DNA of 64,000 nt from Phragmites australis (GCF_958298935.1 NC_084927.1:32252001-32316000); one strand, 5' to 3'; positions 36,141 to 47,409 are shown, counted from the first letter of the stretch. A program made the numbers and translations. The notes: generated by a model from the letters alone, not told the origin.

Positions 36141-38325
36141 TGTCATATCCTGTTTTTCCTGACCCAATTTTTTTTTATTCGTCTCTCTCCTCCATCCCGT
36201 CCCATCGTTTAGTGCCGCTCGCATCACCACCATCACTCGCCCTTGTCGTGCGTTGTGCTCACCGTCACCTCATCCTTGTCATACGTTGTAGACCCTCCTA
36301 GCCGCCGTCAAGCCATCTTGTCTCGTCAGACGAGGCGCACATGTCGCGTGAATCCCGGCGGCGCCATACCCGGTGCCAGCCACTTCGTCCATGCTACGCT
36401 CCCCGGCCGCCCATAGATGGGGTCGAGCTCCTCTCATTCGCCATCTCCACCCGACCAACACCACCACCGAGCATCATCCATCCTCGAGCTCGCTGTCGCT
36501 GATTCCCCGCTGTCGCTGAGCCTCTTCCTCCCTCTCTTCTTCTCTCACCCGAAGACACCTAAGAAGCCCCAAAACCCAAGCCCACATACCTTAGCCTCGC
36601 CGTCACCAGTCACCTCCTTTGTCGCCGTCACCGATCGCCCTCGCCATTGCTGTTGCCAGCCCAGATCCACCACCACCCTAGCCTGATTCGACCCCTGCTG
36701 CCTTCTTTTGCCGGTCACTAGAGTCCAGCACCGCCGAACCTGCCGCCGCCTCCATCTTCCCATCTACCTTTGCTCTCTCTCGATCTGAGCCGATCGAGCC
36801 AAACCGCCTAACCTCTCTCTCCCTTATCCTTCTACTGACATGTGGGCCTCACCAAAACTAAGTCGAGCCTGCCGAGCCGCTCAACCAAGCTAAGATGACC
36901 CAGCCCAGCCAACCCAACCCAGCCGAGCCACCAAGTTGAGTCCGAGCCGAGCCATAGAATATTCTAGGTATATTCCCTACTTTTCCTTTTTCTCAAATTA
37001 ACCTCCCAGCAGTACTTCCAAAACTCATTTCTCCTCCGTCCTAACTTCGTTTTCAACAATTCTTCCACCAATATTCATCTAAATTTGAGATCTAGCCAAC
37101 CATGTCAATTTCATAGTTTTTGTAATTTAATTTGTTTTTAGTAAATTAATTGTTTGATTGATTGTATGTGCTTTTATCGTTGGTTGCGTACGTTAGAGGA
37201 AGGAACGTCCGAGGAGGGTCACGAGGACCTAGATTTTGAGGAAGGAGCGGGTGAGAAGTTCAATGAAGGCAAGTCCTACACCGTTGACCTTGTTGCACCT
37301 ATAATTTCAAACACAACCAGTAGAGTCTTGTTTTAAAATATAGTAATATGCATGCTTAAGTTGTTAACTCTAATTTAAAATGCTGAGATAGTTATGACCT
37401 GGTTTGTTAAAGCTCTGCCTTGTTATTGATTACGTTTATTCCGTTAAAACCCTATAAGGTCCCAACATCAACTATATTGATTGTTTGGATGATTGCTTGC
37501 CTACCAGCATGCTTAGGACTACTCTGCTTAAACAAATGAATCACCATAATAACCTGAATCATGCTTTTTCAAAATGTGTGAAATACGTGTGTTTGGTGGT
37601 GTGAGTGAGTGTGTTAATAAAGAAAACCCAATGATGTTTTGACAGGGTGAGTATGATGAGCATGATGCTAGGAGACACTCACCTCAGTCACATAAAGATC
37701 GGTTCGTTTTGATATCTCACCTAGCGACCATCCGTACAACCACATGTCCGTCAGAATGGGTAAAGGGTTTGGCAACTCACCTTTCGACCTTTCCGAAGGA
37801 CCGCCAGAAGGCATACATTGCAGTGGGAACCAAGAGAAGACTTGAGTCGTCCATTGGGAAGCTCGAGGTCCGGCTAGAGGCTGTTACATTCCAGATATGC
37901 CCTGAGCGGTTGACTTGAAAGCCAAAAGCCCTAGGTCGCAGATTTCCCATAGGCGGAAATTCAGAAGGTTCGATTGGTGAGTAGCCTCATTATGTCTCTC
38001 CACTGCTGATCCCAGTTGGAGGTCGGGCATATCATGTGGGTAAAGTTGTACACCTCTGCAAAGTGAAAATCTATTCGAATAGCCATGTCCACGATCATAG
38101 ACAACACTATGGTGTGGTCTCTTAATGATTAGCTTTATGGTGTGAGAATTCCTTGATGTGTGAGTGGATTCAGATGAAGACCCAGAAGCTGACTTCGTCG
38201 AAGATGAAGAAGAAGAGTTAGGTTTCGTCCAAACTCAAGTTGCATGTAGGGCTTGGGCTACTTTTGCGTTATTTCCTCTGTGTTGTAAGACTCTATTTAA
38301 TTAAATCTACAGGCCATGTTGTAAT
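36141..38325. other. Copy-2-specific intergenic, retrotransposon-like DNA
   Basis: CT-rich, then AT-rich DNA without a supported gene. 37,190-37,336 has a short frame with EEGTSEEGHEDLDFEEG, an acidic stretch of the kind seen in leaders of grass LTR elements. 38,010-38,110 (GTAAAGTTGTACACCTCTGC) and the adjacent words resemble LTR-type sequence. The class could not be fixed. Confidence 0.4.
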
Positions 38326-39287
38326 CACTACAAGAAATCACACTATCGATGATGACAGAGTATCGTCACGGTATAACGATTTTTATCACAGAATAATAAT
38401 AGTGATGTATTTTTTGTGCCACACGCTTCATCACAGAATCTGCTTCGTAGAATGCAATTAGTGACGAAGCCCACACAATCGGCATGAAACGTGCGACATT
38501 TTATGACAATTTCACTATTATCATGGAAGAGAGGGTATTCTATGACATTTTTATTTATCATGTAATGTCCTATTAAACCTCATTATTGGTGCATGTTTTG
38601 TCACTAAAATTTACGCAGCCACTCCCTGTCTGTGATGAAAAGTGAAACCGTCATGCAAAGCGTGATCGTTGTGACAAAACATTTCGTCATGAAGTTATGT
38701 ATATTGTCACTAAGCTACAACATGCATTGATTGATTGTGACAAAAAAAATAGTCATAATGCAACATATGGTCTCTATGACAAAATATTTGTCATATTTCA
38801 TCACGTACTTGTGTCTATATCGTCACATATCCTTTGAGAACGTCAGCGTAATATCCTAATTTTTAAATTTGCAAGTTTCTAAAATTGGCTAGATTTTAAA
38901 TTGAGTTTGAATTAAATAGCCTAGGTTTAAAATCTAATTTATAAAATTTGCGCAACCAATACCTATCTGTGATGAAAAGTGAAACCGTCGTGCAAAGCGT
39001 GATCGTTGTGAAAAAACATTTCGTCATGAAGTTATGTGTATCATCACTAAGCTACATCATGCATTGATTGATTGTGACAAAAAAAATTAGTCATAATGTA
39101 ATATATGGTCTCTATGACAAAATACTTCATCACGTACTTGTGTCTATATCGTCACAGATCCCTTGAGGATGTCAGCATAATATCCTAATTTTCAAAATTG
39201 CAAGTTTCTAAAATTGACTAGGTTTTAATTTGAGTTTGAATTAAATAGCTTAGGTTTAAAATCTAATTTATAAAATTAAATTCCGAA
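38326..39287. mobile_element. CACTA-type transposon end with 337-bp tandem repeat
   Basis: Starts CACTACAAGAAATCAC at 38,326, a typical Spm-type terminus, followed by many GTGACGAA/TATGACA/CGTCAC words. From 38,614 a 337-bp unit occurs twice (CTGTGATGAAAAGTGAAACC in each, TGTGATGAAA at 38,631 and 38,968). No opposite terminus is visible before 41,050, so the element is partial or its other end has decayed. Confidence 0.6.
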
Positions 39288-41052
39288 TGAACATAGGCTA
39301 TATTTGATTTATATGCATTCATACTGAGTATAGGCATGCAGGGTTTTATTTGGAGTTTATTTAGCTTTGTTTGAATTGATTTTGCTTTGAATTCAAATTT
39401 CAAATGAATTAAGAAAGAAAAAGATAAACTCCAAAACCCCACCCGGGCCGCCTTCTCCCTCTCTTCCCTCTCCCTCGGCCCAACTCACCAGCAGCCCAGC
39501 CTTCTCTCTCCTCCTTCCCTTCTCTTCCGTGTGGGTCGCACCTTGGTTCCAGCATAGCTCGCCTCCTCGCAAAAGCTTGCCAGCCGACCTGCCTCCTCCT
39601 CTCCTGCTCCAGCCCAGCTGCAGCTCCGCGCCCGTGGAAGCGCCCCGCACCTAACTCGCCTTCGCCTAAGCCACCGACATGTGGGTCCCACCCGTCAGAC
39701 CCGTCTTTAACCCGAAGATCGCTGCACTGACCGTCGAATCCCATCGATTCCGTGCCAAAGCTGGATGGGAGGTCTTCCAAAAACTTGCCAAATCGAAGCC
39801 GCATGGTTCCCGTGACCTGTTGCTGCCTTATCCTCAACCGAACTGTGTTCAAACGAAGAAATCAAAGTCAGGTGGAAACCGTCGCCATTGCCATATCCTA
39901 ACTAACCTCGAACCCGACCCTCTCTAGCCCCGCCTATAAATAGATGGCCCTACGCCCTCCCCAGATCACGTCACCCCTTTTCCCTAACTCACCAACTCGA
40001 GTTCGAGCTCCTCACCGCCTTTTCCACCACGCCTAGGTCTAATCTCGCCACCGAGCTTCCTAGCGCCGCCTCACCCCGTCCAAGTCGCCTAGAAGCTTCG
40101 CCTCCTCTTCCCGGAGCCCTTGCGATGGAAGATTTGATCTTCCAGCCACCAGAGCACCTCACCGACGAGCAACAAAACTCCTCCACCGCCTCCGCTGTCA
40201 CTGAGCTCCTTCCGGTGTCGCTCCCTCTCCAATAAGGCCTCAAACGAACTCCCCATTCGCTACTCGTCGTGAATCGCCGCTCGCTGTCGATCTCCGAGGC
40301 TGGCGATGAGGTTCCAGCCAACTCCAGCAAGGTCGCTGATGCGTCCCAAGCTCCCTACGTCGTGCCACCGTTCCCCTCCGGCCGCCACCTCTTGCCACCG
40401 TCCAATCTTGTTTTATGGCCTAGATTAGATTAAAACTTACCTCTTCAGTACCCAACACCATGCCAACACGTGTCCACCTTAATCCGACTCGGCATCGAAG
40501 TTCTAGTCAGCAAGCCACGTGTGCGCCACGCAAGCCATCAGAGCCTAGTCAGCATGTCATGCAATAAAACATAAAATAATTTCAATACTTCCTAGAATTT
40601 GGTAATTTTACAATTTGACCCTTGAACTTTTCAGTAATCACAAAAAGAGTCCTATCTTTTTACAATTAGGTCCCTAAACTTTTCCAAAATTTCATATAGG
40701 TCCATCTATTTTTACAAAAAGGTCCCTAGTTTTTGTTAATTGCAAATTAGTTATTTTATTTTTCAAACTATACCCTAAAACTATTTTTAGCATATCTTTT
40801 CCATCGTAACTATGTTTTAAGCGATTCTTACGGTGTTAGATTCGTTTCTTCGAGCTCTATCTTTCTAGATAGTTTTTGTCTTGTTGTTATTTTGTTTTGT
40901 GCTCCGTTCTTAATGTATTTTGTTTGTGTGTATTACCGATAATTGTGCGATTAGTCAACAACATCCCGGATCAATTTGAGTAACGTCAAGATCAGGAGCT
41001 AGAATACACTGAGCAGCAGCAAGTCGAAGGCAAGTGTCCTTGATCATTTGTG
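39288..41052. other. Copy-2-specific retrotransposon-like DNA
   Basis: GC-rich, CT-biased DNA at 39,420-40,430, then AT-rich DNA with repeats of TAGGTCCCTAAACTTTT-like words (40,615-40,740). It resembles the order in 36.2-38.2 kb: a GC-rich half, an AT-rich half, then an AAGGCAAGT motif (41,028-41,036). Overlapping open frames on both strands of the GC-rich half are not conserved. The duplicated block resumes immediately afterwards. Confidence 0.4.
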
Positions 41053-42347
41053 ATTCCTTAATATTAGCAGGGAAATGAGCTCATTTTTTCATTTAATCCA
41101 ATAATTGGGCCTAGTATATCCTCTATAAATCCGAACAAGCGTAATTGCCCCAACACCACCCTTTCCCTCTCGTATGTTCACGTGCATATGAAACACATAT
41201 TGTACATTGAGAGCTGCTGAACAACATACAACTTTATTGTTTGCTGATTATTCTCTTGAGCAATAGCCAAAAATCAAGCAAACAAGAGCTTTCACAAATT
41301 AACCTTCTCTATTTGTGGCATACATTCCATCATAATTCTTTGCTTGCTTTTTTTTTTTGCGAAAGAGTCCAGCATAATTCTGAACGTACGTAGACAGGTC
41401 GATACATTATAAACGGGGTTGTTTCTTAGATTATCCTGAAAATTAGGTTGAGACAGAGCCACTTTTTAGGCTTGAAACTGATTCAGACTCCAGACATCCA
41501 AACTTAACCCATGGTTGTCATCCAGCAAGGTTCTGAGCCCAAAGGCATGCAAAATTTCGGATTGGTTAGTCAAGGGCAAATAAGACTTTACATAGCTCTT
41601 CTAAATTTCAAAATAATAATATATTATAAAGGGCGCAGCATTGTTCTGATAAATAACTATACATTTTGTGTCCATCGGTAAATTAGCAATTTTAAAATGT
41701 GCTCCAGCAAATAGCACATTTTTGCAGTGTGTCCTGGAACTATTTTTTGGGATACTTTAATAGGATGTTCATATGTTGTGTACGTGGCATGACAAATTGG
41801 ATGCAGCTTGTCCGAACAAAATCGTAAAAGATAGTTATAAAGGGTACGTGTGACGAGAACCACACTTCCGAATTGCAACAAGAGTGGGAGAAAATAAAAT
41901 GAAACAGCAAGCCAAAATCATACAAGAAATAGCGTCTGGGTTTCAGAGAAAAAGCACGATGCATGCATCTTCACCCATGGATCAAGGTTGTTTGGAAAGG
42001 CACCCTGATTTACGTTACTTCACTTTCAATTGAGAAAAGCTACATAATGAGATCTCGTAAACTTCAGTGAAACCTCTAAAAACCCACGATTAAACCTCTC
42101 TGAAGCTTGCCTAAAACATCTTGGAACTTGACATCTTGGAACCAATCTGGTACTCTTTATAACTGTTGGTTCCTTAAAAATTGATAGTGATAATATATAG
42201 TTATTAGCTCGTATTAAAACCAGCAGTGATAGTTCATTCAGAAAGAATCACAGTAAAATTCATTATCAGTACAGGTTCATATCAAGACCTCTGAGCCACG
42301 GTCAAGAGATAGTAAATAAATTTTATGTTATATGATCTCTTAAACTT

Positions 42348-42467
42348 TTTTTTAACGGCACTTCCCCACGACACGATCTTCGTTGGAGAACTAAGGTACA
42401 GGACGGTGGCTCGAACTACATCAGCTCGGCTCTATTCGTGAACGTTGCCATCGAGCTCCATGTCCAA
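42348..42467. mobile_element. Short insertion with a 16-bp target duplication
   Basis: ATGATCTCTTAAACTT is present at 42,332-42,347 and again at 42,468-42,483. Copy 1 has it once (18,706-18,721). The 120-bp insert begins with a T-run; in reverse orientation it would end in an A-run, as for a retroposed sequence. The insert contains GGTGGCTCGAACTAC, vaguely like a tRNA-type B box. A SINE fragment or another retroposed RNA is possible; I cannot decide which. Confidence 0.75.
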
Positions 42468-42700
42468 ATGATCTCTTAAACTTCAGAATAAGGTCACTTA
42501 AATTTAGATGAAACCACTAAAAATAGGGATTAAACCTCTCTGAAACTTATATGAAACATCTTTGAAACTAGAGACATTTTAGATAAACACTATGTGAAAC
42601 TTCTGCCAACCTGCTATTCCGTCCCGGTGGGATCCCCTCGGCTACTCTGCAGCTTGGCATTTTAGCTGAGTCCGTATTTTGGCTAGCAATGTTAATGTTA

Positions 42701-43137
42701 GAGGACTTTTACAGTACACCTAAATGAGTGCATACCGTCCATTTTCTTCATCCGGTGGTTTAGATTGGTCCAATGATACTCTATCACCCATCAGTATCAT
42801 AGGTATCATTAAAGAGTATCATGGGTATCATAAGGGTAGGATTGGAAAAAAAACCATGATAAACTTGTAAATTATATGTTTAATTAGGGAAGATCAAAAT
42901 GTTAGTTTATTCTTCGGATAAGCTTTCACTTATTCTGTTTATTTCATTTATTAGGGTTTCCACCCTACATCGGTCGGTCGATGATGGGTGACGAAGGTCC
43001 GAAGTCTGGTCAGTCAATGACGTAATTACCCCTAAGGGTATCAAGATAATTATAATAATACCTACTAAAATGGACGGTTGAATCACAACAATGATACTCT
43101 CCACCATCTAGTATCATGGTGTACTGTAAAGGTTCTC
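42701..43137. mobile_element. MITE, 437 bp, in the 5' flank of the second A-type gene
   Basis: Ends are GAGGACTTTTACAGTACACC and the inverse of GAGAACCTTTACAGTACACC, a 20-bp terminal inverted repeat with three mismatches. It is absent at the homologous position in copy 1 (near 18,930). The interior repeats ATGATACTCT and GGTATCAT. No coding capacity. The target duplication is unclear. Confidence 0.88.
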
Positions 43138-43460
43138 GTGTGTGTAAACCTCAATCATTGGTTTGCCCACGTTGCCTCCAAGTTGGCAAGTTGGGTTGCA
43201 AAATTGTTCACGTATTTTAGTAGCCGTATTCTACTATTTAACGTAACATAAGTTGCATCTTATAGCACTGGTTTCACGGACACAAAACAGAAAATTGTGT
43301 AGAAGTAAATTGTGCAATCCACACAAAAAAAAGGAAAAAAATGAAAGCGGACACGGATCCACTCAACTGTGAATAAAACCAGAAAAAAAAGTTACTAAAA
43401 CCGCACACTATCTAGCCCATTTTAGAAAACTAGAGACGGACGTGATTCTTCTCACAGACT

Positions 43461-43720
43461 CAAATTAGCTATTTTCACAGAAAAAGTTATAAGTTTTAAA
43501 AGATAAACTCGAATTTTCAGATATATCTAATTTTATTCTTAATATATCTGACAGATACTTGATTCTCTACGTACGAATCAAATATCTGATACAACTATTT
43601 AAGATCCGATTCGATATCTAGAATATCTTTCGGATATCTGTATCTAAGATCCCATTAGCTCCTAAAATCGGATGGTGGGACAGGCCAGAAAAATCTGATC
43701 CGTTTTTACACCTACTCAAG
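43461..43720. repeat. Filler insertion flanked by a duplicated promoter segment
   Basis: About 260 bp of AT-rich DNA with GATATCTG/CAGATATC words separates two versions of GAGCGACGACGTGATTCTTC (43,432-43,459 and 43,721-43,747). Copy 1 has the flanking segment once (19,308-19,333). A template-switch or break-repair origin fits. It lies about 120 bp upstream of the TATA-like box. Confidence 0.75.
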
Positions 43721-43867
43721 AGCGACGACTTGATTCTTCCCACACGGCTGAAAGTAACAGGCCGCCGCGCGGAGGGGCTGTGGCCACGTTGTTATTTTAC
43801 CTGAGCTTGTTGTACCCTTCCGGGGCACCAGCTCATCTCAAGCGAGCCCCTCACGCTTCCCGCCTCC

Positions 43868-43875
43868 TTAAATAG
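43868..43875 (+). promoter_or_regulatory. Probable TATA box of the second A-type DREB gene
   Basis: TTAAATAG, identical to the copy-1 motif, with the conserved G-box CACGTG at 43,947-43,952. Confidence 0.6.
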
Positions 43876-44018
43876 CCGCGTTCCTCCTCGTGAGTTTCCA
43901 GGGAACCTGCATGTACGAGCAAAGCCACAGTTACTGCTACCTTGCACACGTGAAGATAGAGATTGCTACGTCCATAGTCATTGGGTGTAGTAGATCGGAG
44001 CTGCTGCCCTAACACTGA

Positions 44019-44609
44019 ATGTCTGAGCACGGCGGGCCACCCTCGCCGCGGTCGTCGGGGAAGCACCCCTTCTACCGTGGCATCCGGAGCCGGAGCGGCA
44101 ACTGGGTTTCCGAAATCCGGGAGCCGAGGAAGGCGAGCCGCATCTGGCTCGGCACGTTCCCGACGGCCGAGATGGCCGCCGTGGCGTACGACGTGGCCGC
44201 CCGCGCGCTGCGCGGGCCCCACGCGGCGCTCAACTTCCCCGACCTGGCCACCTCGCGCCCCGCGCCGGCGTCCACCTCCGCGGACGACATCCGCGCCGCC
44301 GCCGCGGTGGCCGCGGCGGCACTGCAGCAGCTGCCCCGTGGCGCTGCCGGACGCGGCATTGCTCCCGCGGCCGCTGGAACAGCGCGGCAGCAGCTCAGCG
44401 GGAGCAGCGCGGCGGCGCAGCAGGAAGGCAGCTCCGCAGCGAGCCCGTACTTCCTGGACGAGGAGGCGCTCTTTGAGACGCCACAATTCCTGCGCAGCAT
44501 GGCTGCCGGGATGATGATGAGCCCCCCCAGGCTCAGCCCCAACTCGTCCGACCACTCGCCGGACCCGTCAGAGGCCGGGGAGAGCCTCTGGAGCTACCGT
44601 GATCCGTAG
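44019..44609 (+). CDS. DREB-type AP2/ERF transcription factor (A-4-like), paralogue 2
   Basis: An intact 196-residue single-exon gene, 95% identical to the gene at 19,616. The AP2/ERF domain is at residues 18-74 and Val30/Glu35 are kept. The ten replacements relative to paralogue 1 are E6G, S27G, K28N, R40S, D68H, A78T, E97V, G127S, M146L and N160S. Four are in the AP2 domain, two of them in the loop just before the Trp-Val-Ser strand that contacts DNA. No indel and no stop separates the two proteins, which suggests both were kept under selection or that the duplication is young. The start and the LWSY end match paralogue 1. The 5' flank carries three insertions that paralogue 1 lacks, so expression may differ. 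Family knowledge predicts a nuclear regulator of DRE/CRT-containing genes. Confidence 0.92.
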   Translation: MSEHGGPPSPRSSGKHPFYRGIRSRSGNWVSEIREPRKASRIWLGTFPTAEMAAVAYDVAARALRGPHAALNFPDLATSRPAPASTSADDIRAAAAVAAAALQQLPRGAAGRGIAPAAAGTARQQLSGSSAAAQQEGSSAASPYFLDEEALFETPQFLRSMAAGMMMSPPRLSPNSSDHSPDPSEAGESLWSYRDP

Positions 44610-45149
44610 AGATTCCGGTAATGGAGATGACAGTAATAATGATGAATGGTGGTGAAACTAATAAGCTCTACCACTACTATAGCTGCAGTATTCGTGCTGA
44701 ACTTGGAAGCTGGCCGGAATGATATGGGAGAGATAAGGAGGTACACACATACAGGTGCCCGCCGTGGAGGGAAGGACGACTCCTTTTATATTAATTGTCG
44801 CTTGATCTCCTTATATTTTATCCATTATTATTAGATCATTGCAGTGCATGATATGAAACTGCAAGGGTATGTATGTATGTATGTATGTATGTATGTATGT
44901 ATGTATGTATGTATGTATACACATGAAATGCCAGGTGGGTCATGAGACCTCTGTGCCGTGCCGGTGTTGTATAAGTGAATGTAGTTGTGTAAGATCGTAT
45001 TGTGCAAATTAATCGGTATTTTGGCGGTCGATCAGCTATAAGATGTGCGCGCAGCTCACCACTCCACCTTGCCCTTTTATGAAAACTATCTGCTTTGACT
45101 ATTCGCAGCTTACTTGTGTGTACGTGTGAACTTTTGCTTTTGAGTGGCT
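44610..45149. other. 3' flank of the second A-type DREB gene
   Basis: Homologous to 20,207-20,640, with small insertions (for example AATGGTGGTGAAAC near 44,645) and the (GTAT)n tract. No gene. Confidence 0.6.
44867..44919. repeat. (GTAT)13 microsatellite
   Basis: A pure tetranucleotide tract. The equivalent place in copy 1 holds a short (TA)n tract, so it expanded after the duplication. Confidence 0.95.
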
Positions 45150-45915
45150 TATACAAAACTATAAGTATTATGTTATTTATAATATAAAATTTAATTTTAA
45201 TTGGATTTACCAAAAAATGATCTTTTGTTTCTCTAAAAATCTTAGAATTCTTTTTACGTATGCCATAATCCATATGCAATCTATTTTTTGGATTCATCCA
45301 AAAAGCCTATGTAGAATTTAAACTAAAATTCTTAAAAAGGTTATTTTTATAACTACTAACAATTATTAGGGCCTCAAATAAAATCTTAAAAATCTGAAAA
45401 AATTAACTAATATTCTTATTATATTATGGACTAATTTATAAAATTATTTTTGGTCCTAGATTATATGATGAAAAAGTGAGTTACTTTATAATGCTCCATT
45501 TATATACTTAAAAAGTGGTGAACTCACTTTTTCACCATATAACCTAGGGCTAGAATAATTTTAAAAATTATTCCATCATACAATAAGAATATTAATGATT
45601 TTTTCTAGATTTTTAAGATTTTATTTAAGGCCCTAACAATTGTTAGGAGTTATAAAAATAGCATTTTTTGAGAATTTTAGTTTCAATTCTGCACAGTTTT
45701 TTTAGGTGAATCCAATTAAAAAGGGTTGCACATGGATTATGGAACATGTAAAAAAATTAAGATTTTTTTTAATAAATATAAGATTATGTTTTAGGTGAAT
45801 CTAATTAAAATAGGATTTTATATGAAATTGGTGCACAATATTTATAGTTCTATATTACTTTACGTAATACTTATATTTTTGTGTTATAAATGATATAATA
45901 CTTGTAGTTTTGTAC
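45150..45915. mobile_element. Foldback/long-hairpin element (family member 3)
   Basis: Left ATACAAAACTATAAGTATTA pairs with the inverse of the right end (TAATACTTGTAGTTTTGTA). The arms contain CCATAATCCATATGCAATC, the ACTAATATTCTTATTAT core and a centre near 45,505-45,530, as in the hairpins at 20.7 and 30.5 kb. It sits about 30 bp from the position, in homologous coordinates, of the copy-1 hairpin, but the flanks show that it is a separate insertion. Confidence 0.85.
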
Positions 45916-46532
45916 TATTCACTGAAATAAAAATGAAAAGATCGATGGATAGGCAGCTCGATAACTCTACATCTATGCATAATTCAGCTGTGGCAGTGGC
46001 ACGGCGTTTGTCGTCACTCTACTACTTCTGGAGATGTATTATTTGCACATGTATAACCAGACAAGTGTTTGCTTTTAGCAAACCCAAGAAAAGTCATACA
46101 TTTCATGTAGCAGTGAAGGTCGTCGTTCGGTAGCAGCCAAGATAAGCTATGGATAAGCTAAAGTTTCAGTATGACTTTATCTATTCAGTAAAACTCTATT
46201 GTAGACCCGACTTACTCAAAAATGTTATTAAAGGTTTTATCTAACTCCAACCTCGAACCGTAACTCCTTTGATGAGCATTGACCGTGGCTTCTACTACCA
46301 ATGCCACAATCATCGCCCCCTCGTTTGTTACACTCTGCCACCTCCAATTGTTGGCCTACCTCCGGCCCCCTCCCCGTCGGCCGTTGGATCCACCAGCCAC
46401 ACTCCCTCTCGCAGTAGTCAATTCAACCACCGGCCTCCACACCTCCCTCCGTTGTTAATTTGAACCGGCAATGAAAAGTCATCCAGACCCGAAATCTAAC
46501 TTCAATTCGATTTTGGCTCGCAATACTCACAT

Positions 46533-46609
<77 letters not shown>

Positions 46610-47156
46610 TGGCCACTATCTCTGCCTCACTCACTCTCTTTCTCTGTCTCTCTCGCCCCCCTCTCCCACCCCACCACCCGAGCCATTCCTCCTCCTCCAG
46701 ATCTCCTCCCCCACCGGCATCCTCCCCTGCCTCCTCTCTCACCGACCTCCTCCTCCTCTCCTCGCGAGATCCACTGTGGCATCCAGTGGGGATCCGGCCA
46801 TGGATCTCGCTAGGGGCAGAGATAGCGGGCGACGATAAGGACAACAAGGGGATCTAGAGGTCGATGCTCCGTGCGGCTATCCCAAGGGCGCCACCAGACC
46901 CTTACTTTCATTGGCGTCACCGTCCTCATGGGTCCAAGGATGGGGTGGCTAACCAAGGCACGACAGGAGTGATGGGTGGATGCAGGTGACTAAGAGCGAC
47001 GGAGCTGGCGACCCGCAGCGATGTGCGGATGCGGGTGACCAAGAGTGGCACCCGCTACGTGCGTCTCAAGGGCGCGAAGCATAACAGGGCCGAGGGCTGG
47101 CTCACCATGGCCATCGAGATCTTCAGCGTGGCGCGGTCCGTGCTTGTGGTCAATGT
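45916..47156. other. Intergenic DNA, copy 2
   Basis: No gene is supported. 46,260-46,850 is CT-rich, and 46,850-47,156 has a GC-rich stretch of plain composition. The open frames at 46,269-46,857 are mostly low-complexity Ser/Leu/Pro from CT repeats and are rejected. Confidence 0.45.
46536..46605. repeat. (CT)n microsatellite, about 35 units
   Basis: A pure dinucleotide tract. It creates artificial Ser-Leu frames on the plus strand and Arg-Glu frames on the minus strand. Confidence 0.97.
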
Positions 47157-47409
47157 CAAGAATTAAGCAACAAAATTAAGCGCTGACCAAATCGAGCACA
47201 ACCACTAGTAAATCTACCAAGGATAAGCAGTGATACAATACCACTATGGTGGCGGTAATTTCTTGCACTCTCTGCAGGTCCCAATCCCGACCCATCCCGA
47301 GTAATTCGATGCAAATGCATACAGCTCGTGGAATGATTCAACGGCGATGTTATCATCAACTAAAAACCGCAAAACCAAACCCCAAAGACAGAGCATCTAC
47401 CCGTCGCTT
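47157..47409 (+). repeat. Segmental duplication copy 2: start of the CBF upstream region
   Basis: Matches 22,966-23,186. It breaks at CATCTACCCGTCGC, where copy 1 runs straight on into the promoter block that copy 2 resumes at 57,131. Confidence 0.88.

Larger units (their letters stand above)
41053..45148 (+). repeat. Segmental duplication copy 2, A-type DREB block
   Basis: Collinear with 17,405-20,640. It is longer because of three insertions in the 5' flank (42,348-42,467; 42,701-43,137; 43,461-43,720) and the (GTAT)n expansion in the 3' flank. Confidence 0.95.

Noticed and set aside
39393..40330. GC-rich overlapping frames on both strands
   Set aside because: No start context, domain or conservation; the DNA looks like the leader of a non-autonomous LTR element.
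43851..44555. Open frame of 234 codons antisense to the second A-type DREB gene
   Set aside because: A shadow of the GC-rich coding region; the strand and frame of the AP2 domain settle the call.
46471..46857. Open frames over the (CT)n tract
   Set aside because: Ser-Leu and Arg-Glu runs come directly from the microsatellite.
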